Positions 7,819 through 16,318 of a stretch of 64,000 nucleotides of DNA are shown here, one piece after another; position 1 is the stretch's first letter; each line of letters starts with the position of its first letter. A model generated the notes under the pieces. That model saw only the letters and a list, made by a program, of their open reading frames with translations. It had not been told where the DNA came from and made no database searches. The DNA is taken from positions 1,984,001 to 2,048,000 of the forward strand of contig NZ_JADBDT010000001.1 in assembly GCF_014873485.1 (NCBI RefSeq). The letters run 5' to 3'. The DNA comes from Sphingopyxis sp. OAS728. GTDB taxonomy: Bacteria; Pseudomonadota; Alphaproteobacteria; Sphingomonadales; Sphingomonadaceae. The position numbers and the translations under genes are program-made.

Positions 7819-10554
7819 TCAAATGGCGCCGTGGCAGTGCTTGTACTTGTTACCCGAACCGCAGGGGCACGGCGCGTTGCGGCTGATGTCGAGCGCCGCA
7901 TAGGGATTTTCGCCCTCGGGCAGGTCGGGACGCGGCGACTGCATCGGGGGCAGCGTGTTCGCGATCACGCCGAGCTGGCCGCCGTCGATGTCGCCGCTAT
8001 TGTCCTCACCCGTGAACGGGTCGATGTGCGTCGTCAGGAAGTCGGGCAGGTCGGGCAGCGGCAGCGCCTCGGGCTCTTCGAAGCGCAGGTCGATGCGCGC
8101 GACGGTGCGCGTCACATCCTCGCGGATATTCTGCAGCATGCGTTCGAACAGCGCGAAGGCTTCCTGCTTATATTCGTTGATCGGCTGCTTCTGCGCATAG
8201 GCGCGCAGGAACACGACCTGACGCAGCGCGTCGAGCGTCGAGAGGTGCTCTTTCCAATGGTGGTCGAGCGTCTGGAGCAGCACCGACTTCTCGATGCCCT
8301 TCCACGTCTCCTCATCGACCAGCGCCGCCTTTTCGGCCGCGACCGCATCGGCCTGCGCCTGGATGCGTTCCTCGAAGATTTCGGCGTCGACCGCATCTTC
8401 CTGCATCCACGCATCGATCGGCGGCGACAGGTCGAGGATATTCTCCACCCGCTCCTTCATCTGCTCGATGTTCCACTGCTCGGGATAGCTGCCCGGGGGG
8501 CATGCGTCGGCAACGATCGAATTGACCGTCTCGGCGCGCATCGCGGTCATCACCTCATCGACGGTCTCGCTGTCGATAATCTCGCCGCGCTGTTCATAGA
8601 TGACCTTGCGTTGGTCGTTCATGACGTTGTCATATTCGACGACCTGCTTGCGGATGTCGTAGTTGCGCGCCTCGACCTTCTTCTGCGCGGTCTCGATCGC
8701 CTTCGATAGCCACTTCGACCCGATCGCCTCGCCGTCCTCCAGATTCTTGTTCATCATCTTGGAGAACAGCGTGTCGGGGCCGAAGATGCGCAGCAGGTCA
8801 TCGTCGAGGCAGAGGTAGAATTTCGACAGGCCGGGGTCGCCCTGACGCCCCGAACGGCCGCGCAGCTGGTTGTCGATGCGGCGGCTTTCGTGGCGTTCGG
8901 TCGCGAGCACGAACAGCCCGCCCGCCGCCTTCACCGCTTCGCGCTCGGCGGCGACTTCGGCCTGGATGCGCGCAATCGCGGCATCGCGTTCGGCGCCTTC
9001 TGGCAGGTCCTTCAGCTCGTCGTCGATGCGGAATTCTTCATTGCCGCCGAGTTTGATGTCGGTGCCGCGGCCCGCCATGTTCGTCGCGATCGTCACCGCG
9101 CCGGTGCGGCCCGCCTGCGCGACGATATGCGCCTCGCTCTCGTGGAAGCGCGCGTTAAGCACGCTGTGCGGCACGCCTTCCTTTTCGAGATAGGACGACA
9201 GCAGCTCGGACTTTTCGATCGACACGGTGCCGACGAGCACCGGCTGGCCGCGCTCGTTCGCTTCGCGGATCGTCTTGGCGATCGCGCCGAATTTGTCGGT
9301 GATATTCTTGTAGAATTCGTCCTCGTCATCCTTGCGCGCGATCGGGCGGTTGGTCGGGATGTTGACGACATTCATCTTGTAGATGTCGAAGAATTCGGCT
9401 GCCTCGGTCGCCGCGGTGCCGGTCATGCCCGAAAGCTTCGGATACATGCGGAAATAATTCTGGAAGGTGATCGATGCGAGCGTCTGGTTCTCGGGCTCGA
9501 TCTGCACGCCTTCCTTCGCCTCAACCGCCTGGTGCAGGCCGTCCGACCAGCGGCGCCCGTCCATCATGCGGCCGGTGAATTCGTCGATGATCACGACCTT
9601 GCCGTCCTTGACGATATAGTCGGTGTCGATGCGGAACATCTGGATCGCCTTCAACGCCTGATTGACGTGATGGACGACCTGCGTGTTTTCGATGTCGTAG
9701 AGGTTGTTGCCCTGCAGCAGGCCCTCGGCTTCGAGCAGCCGCTCGACATGCTCGGTGCCGTCTTCGGTCAGGTTGATCGACTTGGACTTTTCGTCCTTCT
9801 CATAATCTTCCTCGACCAGCTGGTGGACGACCTCGTTGACGCGGATATACAGCTCCGACTTGTCGTCGGTCGGGCCCGAGATGATCAGCGGGGTGCGCGC
9901 TTCGTCGATCAGGATCGAATCGACCTCGTCGACGATACCGAAATTGAAGGTGCGGTGGACCATCTGCTGGCGGTCGAACTTCATATTGTCGCGAAGGTAA
10001 TCGAACCCCAGCTCGTTGTTCGTCGCGTAAGTGATGTCGCTGTTATAGGCGTCGCGGCGCTGCGTCTCGTTGAGGTTCGGGACGATGATCCCGGTCGTCA
10101 GGCCGAGGAAGCCATAGACGGTGCCCATCCATTCGGCGTCGCGCGTCGCGAGATAGTCGTTGACCGTGACGACATGGACACCCTTGCCCTCGAGCGCGTT
10201 GAGGTAGCAGGGCAAGGTTGCCATCAGCGTCTTGCCTTCACCCGTCGCCATTTCGGCGATCTCGCCGCGGTGGAGGACGATGCCGCCGACCATCTGCACA
10301 TCGAAATGGCGCATGCCGAGCGTGCGGACCGCCGCCTCGCGCACCGTTGCAAAGGCTTCGGGCAGGATGTCGTCGAGCGTCTCGCCGGTTTCGAGGCGGT
10401 CGCGGAATTTCTGCGTTTGCGCCTGCAATCCGGCGTCATCGAGCGCCTGCATCGCGGGCTCGAAAGCGTTGATCTTGTCGACGATCTTGTGGATCGAGGC
10501 GACATAACGGTCGTTGGACGAGCCGAACAGGCTCTTGGCGAGGCCAGCAAACAT
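7819..10554 (-). CDS. secA: Protein translocase ATPase SecA
   Basis: Motor of the Sec export pathway; it binds SecYEG and drives preprotein export with ATP. At 911 residues it is full length. Visible features are Walker A ATGEGKT at about 103-109, Walker [13 protein letters not shown] at about 209-220, [17 protein letters not shown], the [18 protein letters not shown] motif, and the C-terminal zinc-binding tail with C896, C898, C907 and H908, which binds SecB and ribosomes. A short secreted-protein gene lies upstream on the same strand but is cut off by a hairpin terminator, so secA probably has its own promoter. No secM-like leader is obvious. Confidence 0.98.
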   Translation of the reverse strand: MFAGLAKSLFGSSNDRYVASIHKIVDKINAFEPAMQALDDAGLQAQTQKFRDRLETGETLDDILPEAFATVREAAVRTLGMRHFDVQMVGGIVLHRGEIAEMATGEGKTLMATLPCYLNALEGKGVHVVTVNDYLATRDAEWMGTVYGFLGLTTGIIVPNLNETQRRDAYNSDITYATNNELGFDYLRDNMKFDRQQMVHRTFNFGIVDEVDSILIDEARTPLIISGPTDDKSELYIRVNEVVHQLVEEDYEKDEKSKSINLTEDGTEHVERLLEAEGLLQGNNLYDIENTQVVHHVNQALKAIQMFRIDTDYIVKDGKVVIIDEFTGRMMDGRRWSDGLHQAVEAKEGVQIEPENQTLASITFQNYFRMYPKLSGMTGTAATEAAEFFDIYKMNVVNIPTNRPIARKDDEDEFYKNITDKFGAIAKTIREANERGQPVLVGTVSIEKSELLSSYLEKEGVPHSVLNARFHESEAHIVAQAGRTGAVTIATNMAGRGTDIKLGGNEEFRIDDELKDLPEGAERDAAIARIQAEVAAEREAVKAAGGLFVLATERHESRRIDNQLRGRSGRQGDPGLSKFYLCLDDDLLRIFGPDTLFSKMMNKNLEDGEAIGSKWLSKAIETAQKKVEARNYDIRKQVVEYDNVMNDQRKVIYEQRGEIIDSETVDEVMTAMRAETVNSIVADACPPGSYPEQWNIEQMKERVENILDLSPPIDAWMQEDAVDAEIFEERIQAQADAVAAEKAALVDEETWKGIEKSVLLQTLDHHWKEHLSTLDALRQVVFLRAYAQKQPINEYKQEAFALFERMLQNIREDVTRTVARIDLRFEEPEALPLPDLPDFLTTHIDPFTGEDNSGDIDGGQLGVIANTLPPMQSPRPDLPEGENPYAALDISRNAPCPCGSGNKYKHCHGAI

Positions 10555-10611
10555 GGAATTTTTCCTTGGTATCTGAATGAATGAGCGGCGCTTCGGCCGC
10601 GCGAAAATACG

Positions 10612-10632
10612 AAAAAAGCCCCGTTGCGGGGC
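10612..10632 (-). terminator. Rho-independent terminator upstream of secA
   Basis: On the minus strand a GCCCCG-CAA-CGGGGC hairpin (10632-10618) is followed by six T residues (A run at 10612-10617 on the + strand). It would end transcription of the small secreted-protein gene before secA. Confidence 0.7.
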
Positions 10633-10663
10633 GGCGCCTCAAGAAAGGCGCGGAAACCTGGCT

Positions 10664-10930
10664 CTATTCGAGCGCGCGGTCGCTGCCGGTGAGAATGCCG
10701 GGAAGATGCGGCGCGGCGGCCTTGCGCGGCTTGCCGCTACCGCTCGAAACACGCCGGGTCGGCGCAGTCGTGACCGGACGACGTTCGGTATCGCTCGCTT
10801 CGGCCTTGCCCGCGGTTTCGGCGAACATGACCAGCGACCCCATTGCCGCCGGAACGGCAGGCGCGGCAACGGCCCGGTCGGCGGTAGCCAGACCGGTCAA
10901 CAGTGCCAAAAGGGTCAGCAATAGCCGCAA
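10664..10930 (-). CDS. Small secreted protein of unknown function
   Basis: 88 residues, opening MRLLLTLLALLTGLATADRA, a clear Sec signal peptide with likely cleavage near AVAAP. The rest is a low-complexity chain rich in Ala, Pro, Thr, Ser and basic residues with no cysteine and no motif I recognise. It is the only plausible reading of this stretch and is followed by a good terminator, which supports a real transcript. It lies 110 bases upstream of secA on the same strand. Function unknown. Confidence 0.6.
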   Translation of the reverse strand: MRLLLTLLALLTGLATADRAVAAPAVPAAMGSLVMFAETAGKAEASDTERRPVTTAPTRRVSSGSGKPRKAAAPHLPGILTGSDRALE

Positions 10931-11007
10931 GAATCGCCCCTCATACCGTTCGGAGCCCAGATTATTGCGCCCCGTTCCCTGAACATAGGGTGAAAGCGGC
11001 GGTTCGT

Positions 11008-11550
11008 CTAGGGGGCTGGCGCCGCGGCGGGATCGGTCAACGCGGGGTTCAACCCTCGGACCTCGATGAGGAAACTCTTGGGCTTTTTGAACAATTTGCT
11101 CTGCCGGTTCACCTGCAGCCCGACCACCTCGGCCAGCTCCATCACGAAATGGACGCAGTTACGCTTGTTCAGGCTGTAACTCGGCTGCTCGCGGTCGCGC
11201 CATTCGGCGACCTTCGCGAGCACGCGCGCATAGGTGGCGTCGTCGACCGTCACGTCGAATTGCCGGTCGCTCTTCGCGATATAGTCGGGCTCCGACGATT
11301 CGACCTTTCCCTTTACCGACCCCAGAAGGATCGCGGGGCTGACCGAGACGGCGGTAAAACCGTAATTCGCGTCGACGACCTCGCCCGTGGCGTCGACCGT
11401 CCCCTTCATGACGATGAAGGCGTGCGGAAAACGATCCCCGAAATCATGGCTGTAAAAGCTCACCACGACCTCGGCGCGCGCCGGGGCGGTGAGTCCGGCG
11501 CAAAGCAGCAGCAGGGACAGGAGGATCAGGCGCAGGCCGCGGGTCATCAT
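11008..11550 (-). CDS. Secreted protein resembling permuted NlpC/P60-type papain-fold hydrolases
   Basis: 180 residues with a signal peptide (hydrophobic stretch about 8-20, cleavage near PARA). The mature part has a histidine in FPHAFIVMKG (H43) and, much later, NKRNCVHFVMEL with C132. A His segment followed by an N-C-x-x-F motif is the order seen in circularly permuted NlpC/P60 and lecithin retinol acyltransferase-like folds. I infer that relationship from the motifs alone. The C-terminus ends in an Ala-Pro tail. A cell-wall amidase or peptidase role is possible but unproven. It is a separate unit from the genes on either side. Confidence 0.7.
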   Translation of the reverse strand: MMTRGLRLILLSLLLLCAGLTAPARAEVVVSFYSHDFGDRFPHAFIVMKGTVDATGEVVDANYGFTAVSVSPAILLGSVKGKVESSEPDYIAKSDRQFDVTVDDATYARVLAKVAEWRDREQPSYSLNKRNCVHFVMELAEVVGLQVNRQSKLFKKPKSFLIEVRGLNPALTDPAAAPAP

Positions 11551-11660
11551 CGGCGCCCTCTTAGCGAGCCGCGCTTCGCCTTGCCAAGCCGCGATTGCCG
11601 CTTGACGGAAACGTCAACTTCGCATCATGTCCGCGCTGACATCGATGTAAGGAGGGGTCT

Positions 11661-12464
11661 GTGGCACGAAAGGCGATTTTCATCACCGGGGGCGGGTCGG
11701 GCATCGGCCGTGCTGTGGCACGCCATTTTGCCGGACAGGGATGGTTCGTCGGCATCGCCGACGTCAATCGCGCCGGGATCGATGAAACCGCCGCGCTGCT
11801 TCCCGAGGGGGCATCGTCGCGTCATGTGATGGACGTCCGCGACCGCGACCAGTGGCAGGCCGCGCTGGACGCCTTTGCGCAGCAGAGCGGCGGCCGCCTC
11901 GATGTGCTGTTCAACAACGCCGGCATCGGGTCGGGCGGGCAATATATGGACATGGCGCCGGAGGAAGCCGACCGCTTGATCGCGATCAATTTCGGCGGCG
12001 TCGTCAACGGCATCTATATGGCGCTGCCGCTGCTCCGCGCGACGCCGGGGTCGACGATCCTCAACACCGGATCTGCATCGGGCTTTTATGGCGTCGCGGG
12101 CCTCGCGGTCTATTCGGCGACCAAATTCGCGGTGCGCGGCCTCACCGAGGCGCTCGAAATCGAGTTCGCCAAGCATGACATCAAGGTCCGCTCGCTGATG
12201 CCGGGCTTCATCGACACGCCGCTGCTCGACCAAGTCAGCGCCGACAGCAACGAGCCGGCGCGCAATCGCCTGTCCGAGAGCGGCTTCGAAATCGTCCCAG
12301 TCGAACGCGTCGCCGAAGCGGCGTGGGCGGCGGTGCATGGCACGAGCGTCCACACGACGGTCGGCAAGATGGCAAAGCGCCTGTCACGCCTCGCGCGCTG
12401 GTTCCCCGGATTGATCGTGCGCCAGTCGAAGAAGATCGACGGACTGGGTGCGGCGGGGCATTGA
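11661..12464 (+). CDS. Short-chain dehydrogenase/reductase, classical type
   Basis: 267 residues, GTG start with an excellent GGAGGGG site at 11651-11657. Rossmann motif TGGGSGIG at 9-16, NNAG at 85-88, and the catalytic S138, Y151 and K155 (YSATK) are all present, so it should be an active NAD(P)-dependent oxidoreductase. D34 after the second strand (IADVNR) suggests NAD preference. Substrate unknown. It stands alone: the flanking genes read leftward. Confidence 0.9.
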   Translation: MARKAIFITGGGSGIGRAVARHFAGQGWFVGIADVNRAGIDETAALLPEGASSRHVMDVRDRDQWQAALDAFAQQSGGRLDVLFNNAGIGSGGQYMDMAPEEADRLIAINFGGVVNGIYMALPLLRATPGSTILNTGSASGFYGVAGLAVYSATKFAVRGLTEALEIEFAKHDIKVRSLMPGFIDTPLLDQVSADSNEPARNRLSESGFEIVPVERVAEAAWAAVHGTSVHTTVGKMAKRLSRLARWFPGLIVRQSKKIDGLGAAGH

Positions 12465-12485
12465 CGATCGCCTTCCCGCCTGGCG

Positions 12486-12698
12486 CTATATAGCCGATAT
12501 AGCCGATATGGCCGCTTGAAACATTCCGACGATGATTGCTCCCAGGGCGATGACGAGCAACGTGGCAATCAATGCCACGGGGATCAACAATAGAGCCATC
12601 AATAACCGCGCCCAAAGCGGAAACTTTTGAAATCGGTGTGTCGCGCCATCGCTGATCAGCTGCGCGACCAATTCAAAAATTGGGAGAATCCAGTCCAT
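12486..12698 (-). CDS. Small membrane protein of unknown function
   Basis: 70 residues: an amphipathic N-terminal part, then one long hydrophobic segment at about 31-60 (LLMALLLIPVALIATLLVIA), enough for one or two membrane passes. The C-terminus AAISAISAI is encoded by a short tandem repeat (GCCGATATA units near 12490-12510), which could vary in copy number. It is convergent with the dehydrogenase, 22 bases away. No family recognised. Confidence 0.55.
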   Translation of the reverse strand: MDWILPIFELVAQLISDGATHRFQKFPLWARLLMALLLIPVALIATLLVIALGAIIVGMFQAAISAISAI

Positions 12699-12790
12699 TC
12701 ATGCATCCAGAGGCTTACGTCCTCCCATGATCGCGGACTAATCCTAAATTTTCATGTGCTCGAATACGACCGTCACCCCTCGATCACGCT

Positions 12791-13501
12791 CTATTTGCTC
12801 TGGCCGCACGTCACCGACCCGCTGCCGACATTGCGCACCGTGCAGACCGGTTTCCCCAGCACCACGGTCTTGCCGATCCCGCGCGCCGTGATCGCCGCGC
12901 TTTTGACCGCGCGCAGGATATGATCGCCGGCGCCCTCGCTGTCGCTGATGAGTTCGTCGACCGCGAGCGCGCCGGCGTCGACCGCCCCCGCCCCCGACAG
13001 CGTGATCTGCGCATTTTTGGCGGCCCCGCCAAGGGTCATCGTGCCGTTCCCGACCATCGCGACCGACAGGCGATCGGCGCCGATCTGGCCGACGGTCAGC
13101 CGTCCGGGCCCGCGCAAGCCGACCATCGCGCGCTGCCCCTTCAACTTGTCGATCTGGAGCGACCCCGCGCCCGCGAGCGTCGCCGAATTGAGATTGGCGG
13201 CGTTGACGCGGACCACGACCGGCCCCCGCGGCCCGCGGCGTTTTTCGTCGCCTGCAAACTGGCGTTGGCTGATTACCAGCCGGCCATTATCCGCTTCGAC
13301 GCTCAACCGGTCGAGCGCCTCCTGCGGCCCGCTCGCCACAGCGCTCACCGGCGCGCGCGTGACGACCTCGACCGTCACATCGGCGCTCACGTCGATCGCC
13401 TCGAAGCTGGTGAGGCCATAGCGCTTTTCCGCCGCCGATGCGGGGACGGAGGCTAGCAGGGCGACAACCGCGATCGCGGCGCATCTGGTGGCGAATGTCA
13501 T
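12791..13501 (-). CDS. GIN-domain (DUF2807) secreted protein
   Basis: 236 residues with a signal peptide (ASVPASA before AEKRYG). The mature protein is a run of short beta-strands with regular G-x-G and NGT turns (LAGAGSLQIDKL, VGNGTMTLGG, LSGAGAVDAG). This is the pattern of the GIN / putative auto-transporter adhesin head domain, a right-handed beta-helix-like fold. Two cysteines near the end (KPVCTVRN and SVTCGQS) probably form a disulfide. It follows the paralogous lipoprotein gene by 43 bases, so the two are probably co-transcribed. Role unknown, presumably envelope or surface. Confidence 0.85.
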   Translation of the reverse strand: MTFATRCAAIAVVALLASVPASAAEKRYGLTSFEAIDVSADVTVEVVTRAPVSAVASGPQEALDRLSVEADNGRLVISQRQFAGDEKRRGPRGPVVVRVNAANLNSATLAGAGSLQIDKLKGQRAMVGLRGPGRLTVGQIGADRLSVAMVGNGTMTLGGAAKNAQITLSGAGAVDAGALAVDELISDSEGAGDHILRAVKSAAITARGIGKTVVLGKPVCTVRNVGSGSVTCGQSK

Positions 13502-13544
13502 GGTGCCGCCTTACCCCGTTCGGGCAGGCGGCACCAGCATGCTA

Positions 13545-14294
13545 TCAGTTACAGGTTGCGGTGCCCGACCCCATGGTGCGCGTCGAGCATTTGCCGCCGC
13601 CGCCGATCGTCGCGTCACCCGACCCGAGGATCGCGATCTCGGCGCTGCCGCTCGCCTTCGCATCGACGTCGCCCGATCCGGTGATCGACACATCGAGCGT
13701 CGTCGCGGACAGCCCGCCCGCATCGATATTGCCCGATCCGGTCACATCGAAATCGCCCGATCCGATCGTGCCGCCGCCGACCTCGATATCGCCCGATCCC
13801 GAAACGGTGAGCTTGGCGCTCTTTCCGTTGAGCGCCGCGACCTTAAGATCGCCCGATCCGGTGACGACCGCTTCGACCGCGTCTCCGTCGACCGCATCGG
13901 CGTCGATCTCGCCCGACCCGGTCAGGCGAACCGCGCGCAGCGTCGGCATCGTGATCGCAATCTCGACATCATTGTCGTCGCCGCTGAAGCTGAACCCCGA
14001 ATTCTTCCGCCCGATCGACAGCATGTCGCCGTCGAGCTTGATTTCCAGCTCGTCGATCACGCCCTTCGGTCCCTTGGCGGTGATCGCAAACGCGCCGCCG
14101 CGGCGGATGGTGACATCGTCGGGGCCCGCAACCTTCACACCGGTGAAGCCCTTGAGATCGTAGCTCTGCGTCGTTACCGGCCCGGCTTCGACCGTGCGCT
14201 TGCCATTCTTGCTGTCGCTCGTCACCTCGGCGCTGCACGCCGTGACGGTCATTGCGAGGGCCAGCGGCAGAACCGCCATCGTCCAGTTACGCAT
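13545..14294 (-). CDS. GIN-domain (DUF2807) lipoprotein with GSG repeats
   Basis: 249 residues. A lipobox ends at C20 (AMTVTAC), so it is a lipid-anchored envelope protein. The body carries at least seven near-regular turns of the form T-G-S-G-[DEN]-[ILVF]-[DK] (TGSGEID, TGSGDLK, SGSGDIE, GSGDFD, TGSGNID, TGSGDVD, LGSGDAT), each one rung of the predicted beta-helix. Two C-terminal cysteines (KCSTR and TATCN) parallel those of the paralogue downstream. The coding repeats give periodic GATCGGGCGA-like DNA. First gene of the pair, with the promoter and 13-bp palindrome at 14304-14335 immediately upstream. Confidence 0.87.
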   Translation of the reverse strand: MRNWTMAVLPLALAMTVTACSAEVTSDSKNGKRTVEAGPVTTQSYDLKGFTGVKVAGPDDVTIRRGGAFAITAKGPKGVIDELEIKLDGDMLSIGRKNSGFSFSGDDNDVEIAITMPTLRAVRLTGSGEIDADAVDGDAVEAVVTGSGDLKVAALNGKSAKLTVSGSGDIEVGGGTIGSGDFDVTGSGNIDAGGLSATTLDVSITGSGDVDAKASGSAEIAILGSGDATIGGGGKCSTRTMGSGTATCN

Positions 14295-14303
14295 CGATAA
14301 TCT

Positions 14304-14335
14304 CCTTCGTGTGTTATCTATCTAACACACGAAGG
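14304..14335 (-). promoter_or_regulatory. Perfect 13-bp inverted repeat overlapping the GIN-gene promoter
   Basis: Arms CCTTCGTGTGTTA and TAACACACGAAGG are separated by 6 bases (14317-14322). On the minus strand a TGGACA box about 18 bases upstream of TAGATA (14320-14315) would place the -10 element in the middle of the dyad and the start near 14308. The ribosome site AAGGAGA runs out of its inner arm. The start lies inside the dyad, so the full hairpin would not be transcribed; a repressor operator is more likely than an RNA switch. Regulator unknown. Confidence 0.6.
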
Positions 14336-14413
14336 TTGCGCCTGTCCAGCCCGGGCGCCATCTTGTCGCCACCTTCGTGGCCCAGGGGCGACCCTTCAAT
14401 CAGGAAAGAGACG

Positions 14414-14890
14414 ATGAGCGTAGCCTTTCGCCGCGAAAGCGACGACGAACATAAGGAACCCGAGTTCGAGCTGCCGATCCCCGTCGGCGCAAACCTCGTG
14501 ACCCCGCGCGGGCTGCGTCTGCTTGGCGAAGAGGTCGCGCGGATCGAGACCGAGATCGCGGCAACCGGGGATGAGGACACACGCAAGAAGTTGCAGCGTC
14601 GCCTCCGCTATTTTCACACGCGGCAAGCAACCGCCGAGGTGCAGATGCCGCCCGAGGATGGCAGCGTCGGCATCGGCAGCCGCGTGACGTACCGGCTGAA
14701 CAAGGCCGAAAAGACGATCACCATAACCGGGCACGACGAGGCCGACCCGGCTCACGGCCACATTGCCTTTTCCGCCCCGCTCGCCCGCGCGCTGATGGGC
14801 GGCGAGGCCGGCGAGAGCGTCGAATATCAGGACCGCGAGGATGCGATTGCGATCCTCGCCGTCGAAGTGGATCCCGAGACGCAGGCATGA
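14414..14890 (+). CDS. GreA/GreB-family transcription elongation factor (or Rnk-like)
   Basis: 158 residues, with AGGAAAGAG ahead of the ATG. A helical N-terminal part (about 25-75, including VARIETEIAATGDEDTRKK) is followed by a beta-rich C-terminal FKBP-like domain with the family pattern VGIGSRVTYRL and a TITGHDEADP segment, then ISF-like AFSAPLARALMGGEAGE. GreA proteins rescue backtracked RNA polymerase; here the N-terminal coiled coil is short, so an Rnk-type nucleoside-diphosphate-kinase regulator is the alternative. Its stop overlaps the ATG of the next small gene. Confidence 0.8.
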   Translation: MSVAFRRESDDEHKEPEFELPIPVGANLVTPRGLRLLGEEVARIETEIAATGDEDTRKKLQRRLRYFHTRQATAEVQMPPEDGSVGIGSRVTYRLNKAEKTITITGHDEADPAHGHIAFSAPLARALMGGEAGESVEYQDREDAIAILAVEVDPETQA

Positions 14891-15066
14891 AAGACAAGTT
14901 CGAACGCCACAAACAGCCGTGGACCCCGGCCGAAATCGACAAGCTCCACACCCTCGCCAAAAAGGGGATGGCGCTGAAGGCCATCGCCAAGGCGCTGACG
15001 CGCAGCGAGGAATCGGTGAAGGTCCGCGCCAAGGCCGACGGCCTGTCGATCGCAAAGCTGCACTGA
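14887..15066 (+). CDS. 59-residue SANT/helix-turn-helix-like small protein
   Basis: Small gene whose ATG overlaps the stop of the GreA-like gene (ATGA at 14887-14890), so the two are coupled. Sequence features are PWTPAEIDKLHTLAKKG, then ALKAIAKALTRSEESVKVRA, then a basic tail. The W-T-x-x-E-x-x-x-L ... G-x-x-x-x-x-I-A-x-x-L-x-R-S-x-x-[ST]-V pattern is that of SANT/Myb-like or GcrA-type three-helix DNA-binding domains. It may bind DNA or RNA polymerase. Coupling to an elongation factor suggests, but does not show, a shared role in transcription. Confidence 0.65.
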   Translation: MKDKFERHKQPWTPAEIDKLHTLAKKGMALKAIAKALTRSEESVKVRAKADGLSIAKLH

Positions 15067-15072
15067 GCCACC

Positions 15073-16251
15073 ATGCCCGCAACCGAATTTGACGCCATCG
15101 TGCTGGGTGCCGGCGCGGCCGGGCTGATGTGCGCCGCGGTCGCGGGCGCGCGCGGCCGCCGTGTGCTGCTGCTCGACCATGCCGATGCGGTCGGCAAGAA
15201 GATCCTGATTTCGGGCGGCGGTCGCTGCAACTTCACCAATGTGAACACCGCGCCCGATCGCTTTCTGTCGGCGAACCCGCATTTCGCGAAATCGGCGCTC
15301 GCGCGCTACACCCCCGCCGACTTCATCGCGCTCGTCGAGCGCCACGGCATCGCCTATCATGAAAAGACGCTCGGCCAGCTCTTCTGCGACGGATCGGCGA
15401 AAGCCATCGTCGCGATGCTGCTCGAAGAAGCCGCGAAAGCCGGCGTCGACGTCCGCACCGGCCAGCCGGTGAGCGATGTCACCCACGCCGATGGCAAATT
15501 CACCGTCCGCTTCGGCGACCAGAGCTTCACCGCCCCCGCCCTCGTCATCGCCACCGGCGGACCGTCGATCCCCAAGATGGGGGCGACCGGTTTCGCCTAC
15601 GACCTTGCGCGCCAGTTCGGCCTCAAGGTCGTCGAACCGCGCCCTGCGCTCGTCCCGCTCACGCTCGGCGGCGACGATGTCCTGTTTCGCGAGCTGTCGG
15701 GAATCGCCGCACCGGTCGAAGCGCGCGCGGGCAAGGCCACCTTCCGCGAAGCCGCGCTGTTCACGCATCGCGGCCTCTCGGGCCCCGCGATCCTGCAGGT
15801 CAGCAGCTATTGGCGCCACGGCGAGCCCGTAACGATCGACCTGTTACCCGATGCGCCGAAGGGCTGGCTGCTCGATACCAAGCGCACCCGCCCGCGCACC
15901 ACCCTGCGTGCCGCCCTCGGGGCGCTGCTCCCCGACCGACTCGCCGAAACGCTTGCCGAACGCCTCGCGCTTCCCGGCGAACTCGGCGCCCAGACCGACC
16001 GCAAGCTCGCCGATGCAGAGGCGCGGCTCGCGGGCTGGATTTTCCGTCCGAACGGCACCGAAGGCTTCGCCAAAGCCGAGGTCACCGTCGGCGGAATCTC
16101 GACTGCAAACCTATCCTCGCAAACAATGATGGCCAAAACCGTCCCGAACCTCTATGCGGTCGGCGAAGCCGTAGATGTCACAGGGTGGTTAGGCGGCTAT
16201 AATTTTCAATGGGCCTGGGCCAGCGGACACGCTGCCGGACAGGTGATTTAA
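15073..16251 (+). CDS. HI0933-family flavoprotein (BaiN/RdsA-like NAD(P)/FAD oxidoreductase)
   Basis: 392 residues. FAD-binding Rossmann motif VLGAGAAGLMCA at about 9-20, then the family hallmark GKKILISGGGRCNFTN, a VIATGGPSIPKMG second glycine segment, and the C-terminal TVGGISTANLSSQTM and NLYAVGEAVDVTGWLGGYN with AWASGHAAG. The family includes bile-acid 7-dehydroxylation enzymes and cytoplasmic flavoproteins of uncertain substrate. It begins 6 bases after the small coupled gene, so it is probably read from the same + strand transcript. Confidence 0.92.
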   Translation: MPATEFDAIVLGAGAAGLMCAAVAGARGRRVLLLDHADAVGKKILISGGGRCNFTNVNTAPDRFLSANPHFAKSALARYTPADFIALVERHGIAYHEKTLGQLFCDGSAKAIVAMLLEEAAKAGVDVRTGQPVSDVTHADGKFTVRFGDQSFTAPALVIATGGPSIPKMGATGFAYDLARQFGLKVVEPRPALVPLTLGGDDVLFRELSGIAAPVEARAGKATFREAALFTHRGLSGPAILQVSSYWRHGEPVTIDLLPDAPKGWLLDTKRTRPRTTLRAALGALLPDRLAETLAERLALPGELGAQTDRKLADAEARLAGWIFRPNGTEGFAKAEVTVGGISTANLSSQTMMAKTVPNLYAVGEAVDVTGWLGGYNFQWAWASGHAAGQVI

Positions 16252-16318
16252 GCCCATTGAGCCCCTTTTCCGTCGGCCCGTCACCGCACCGGTGACCGCC
16301 CATATTATTGAGATATAA

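Noticed and set aside
13600..13950. Regularly spaced GATCGGGCGA-like DNA that resembles a CRISPR or satellite array
   Set aside because: The period follows the coding GSG turns of the GIN lipoprotein, units differ, and no cas genes are present.
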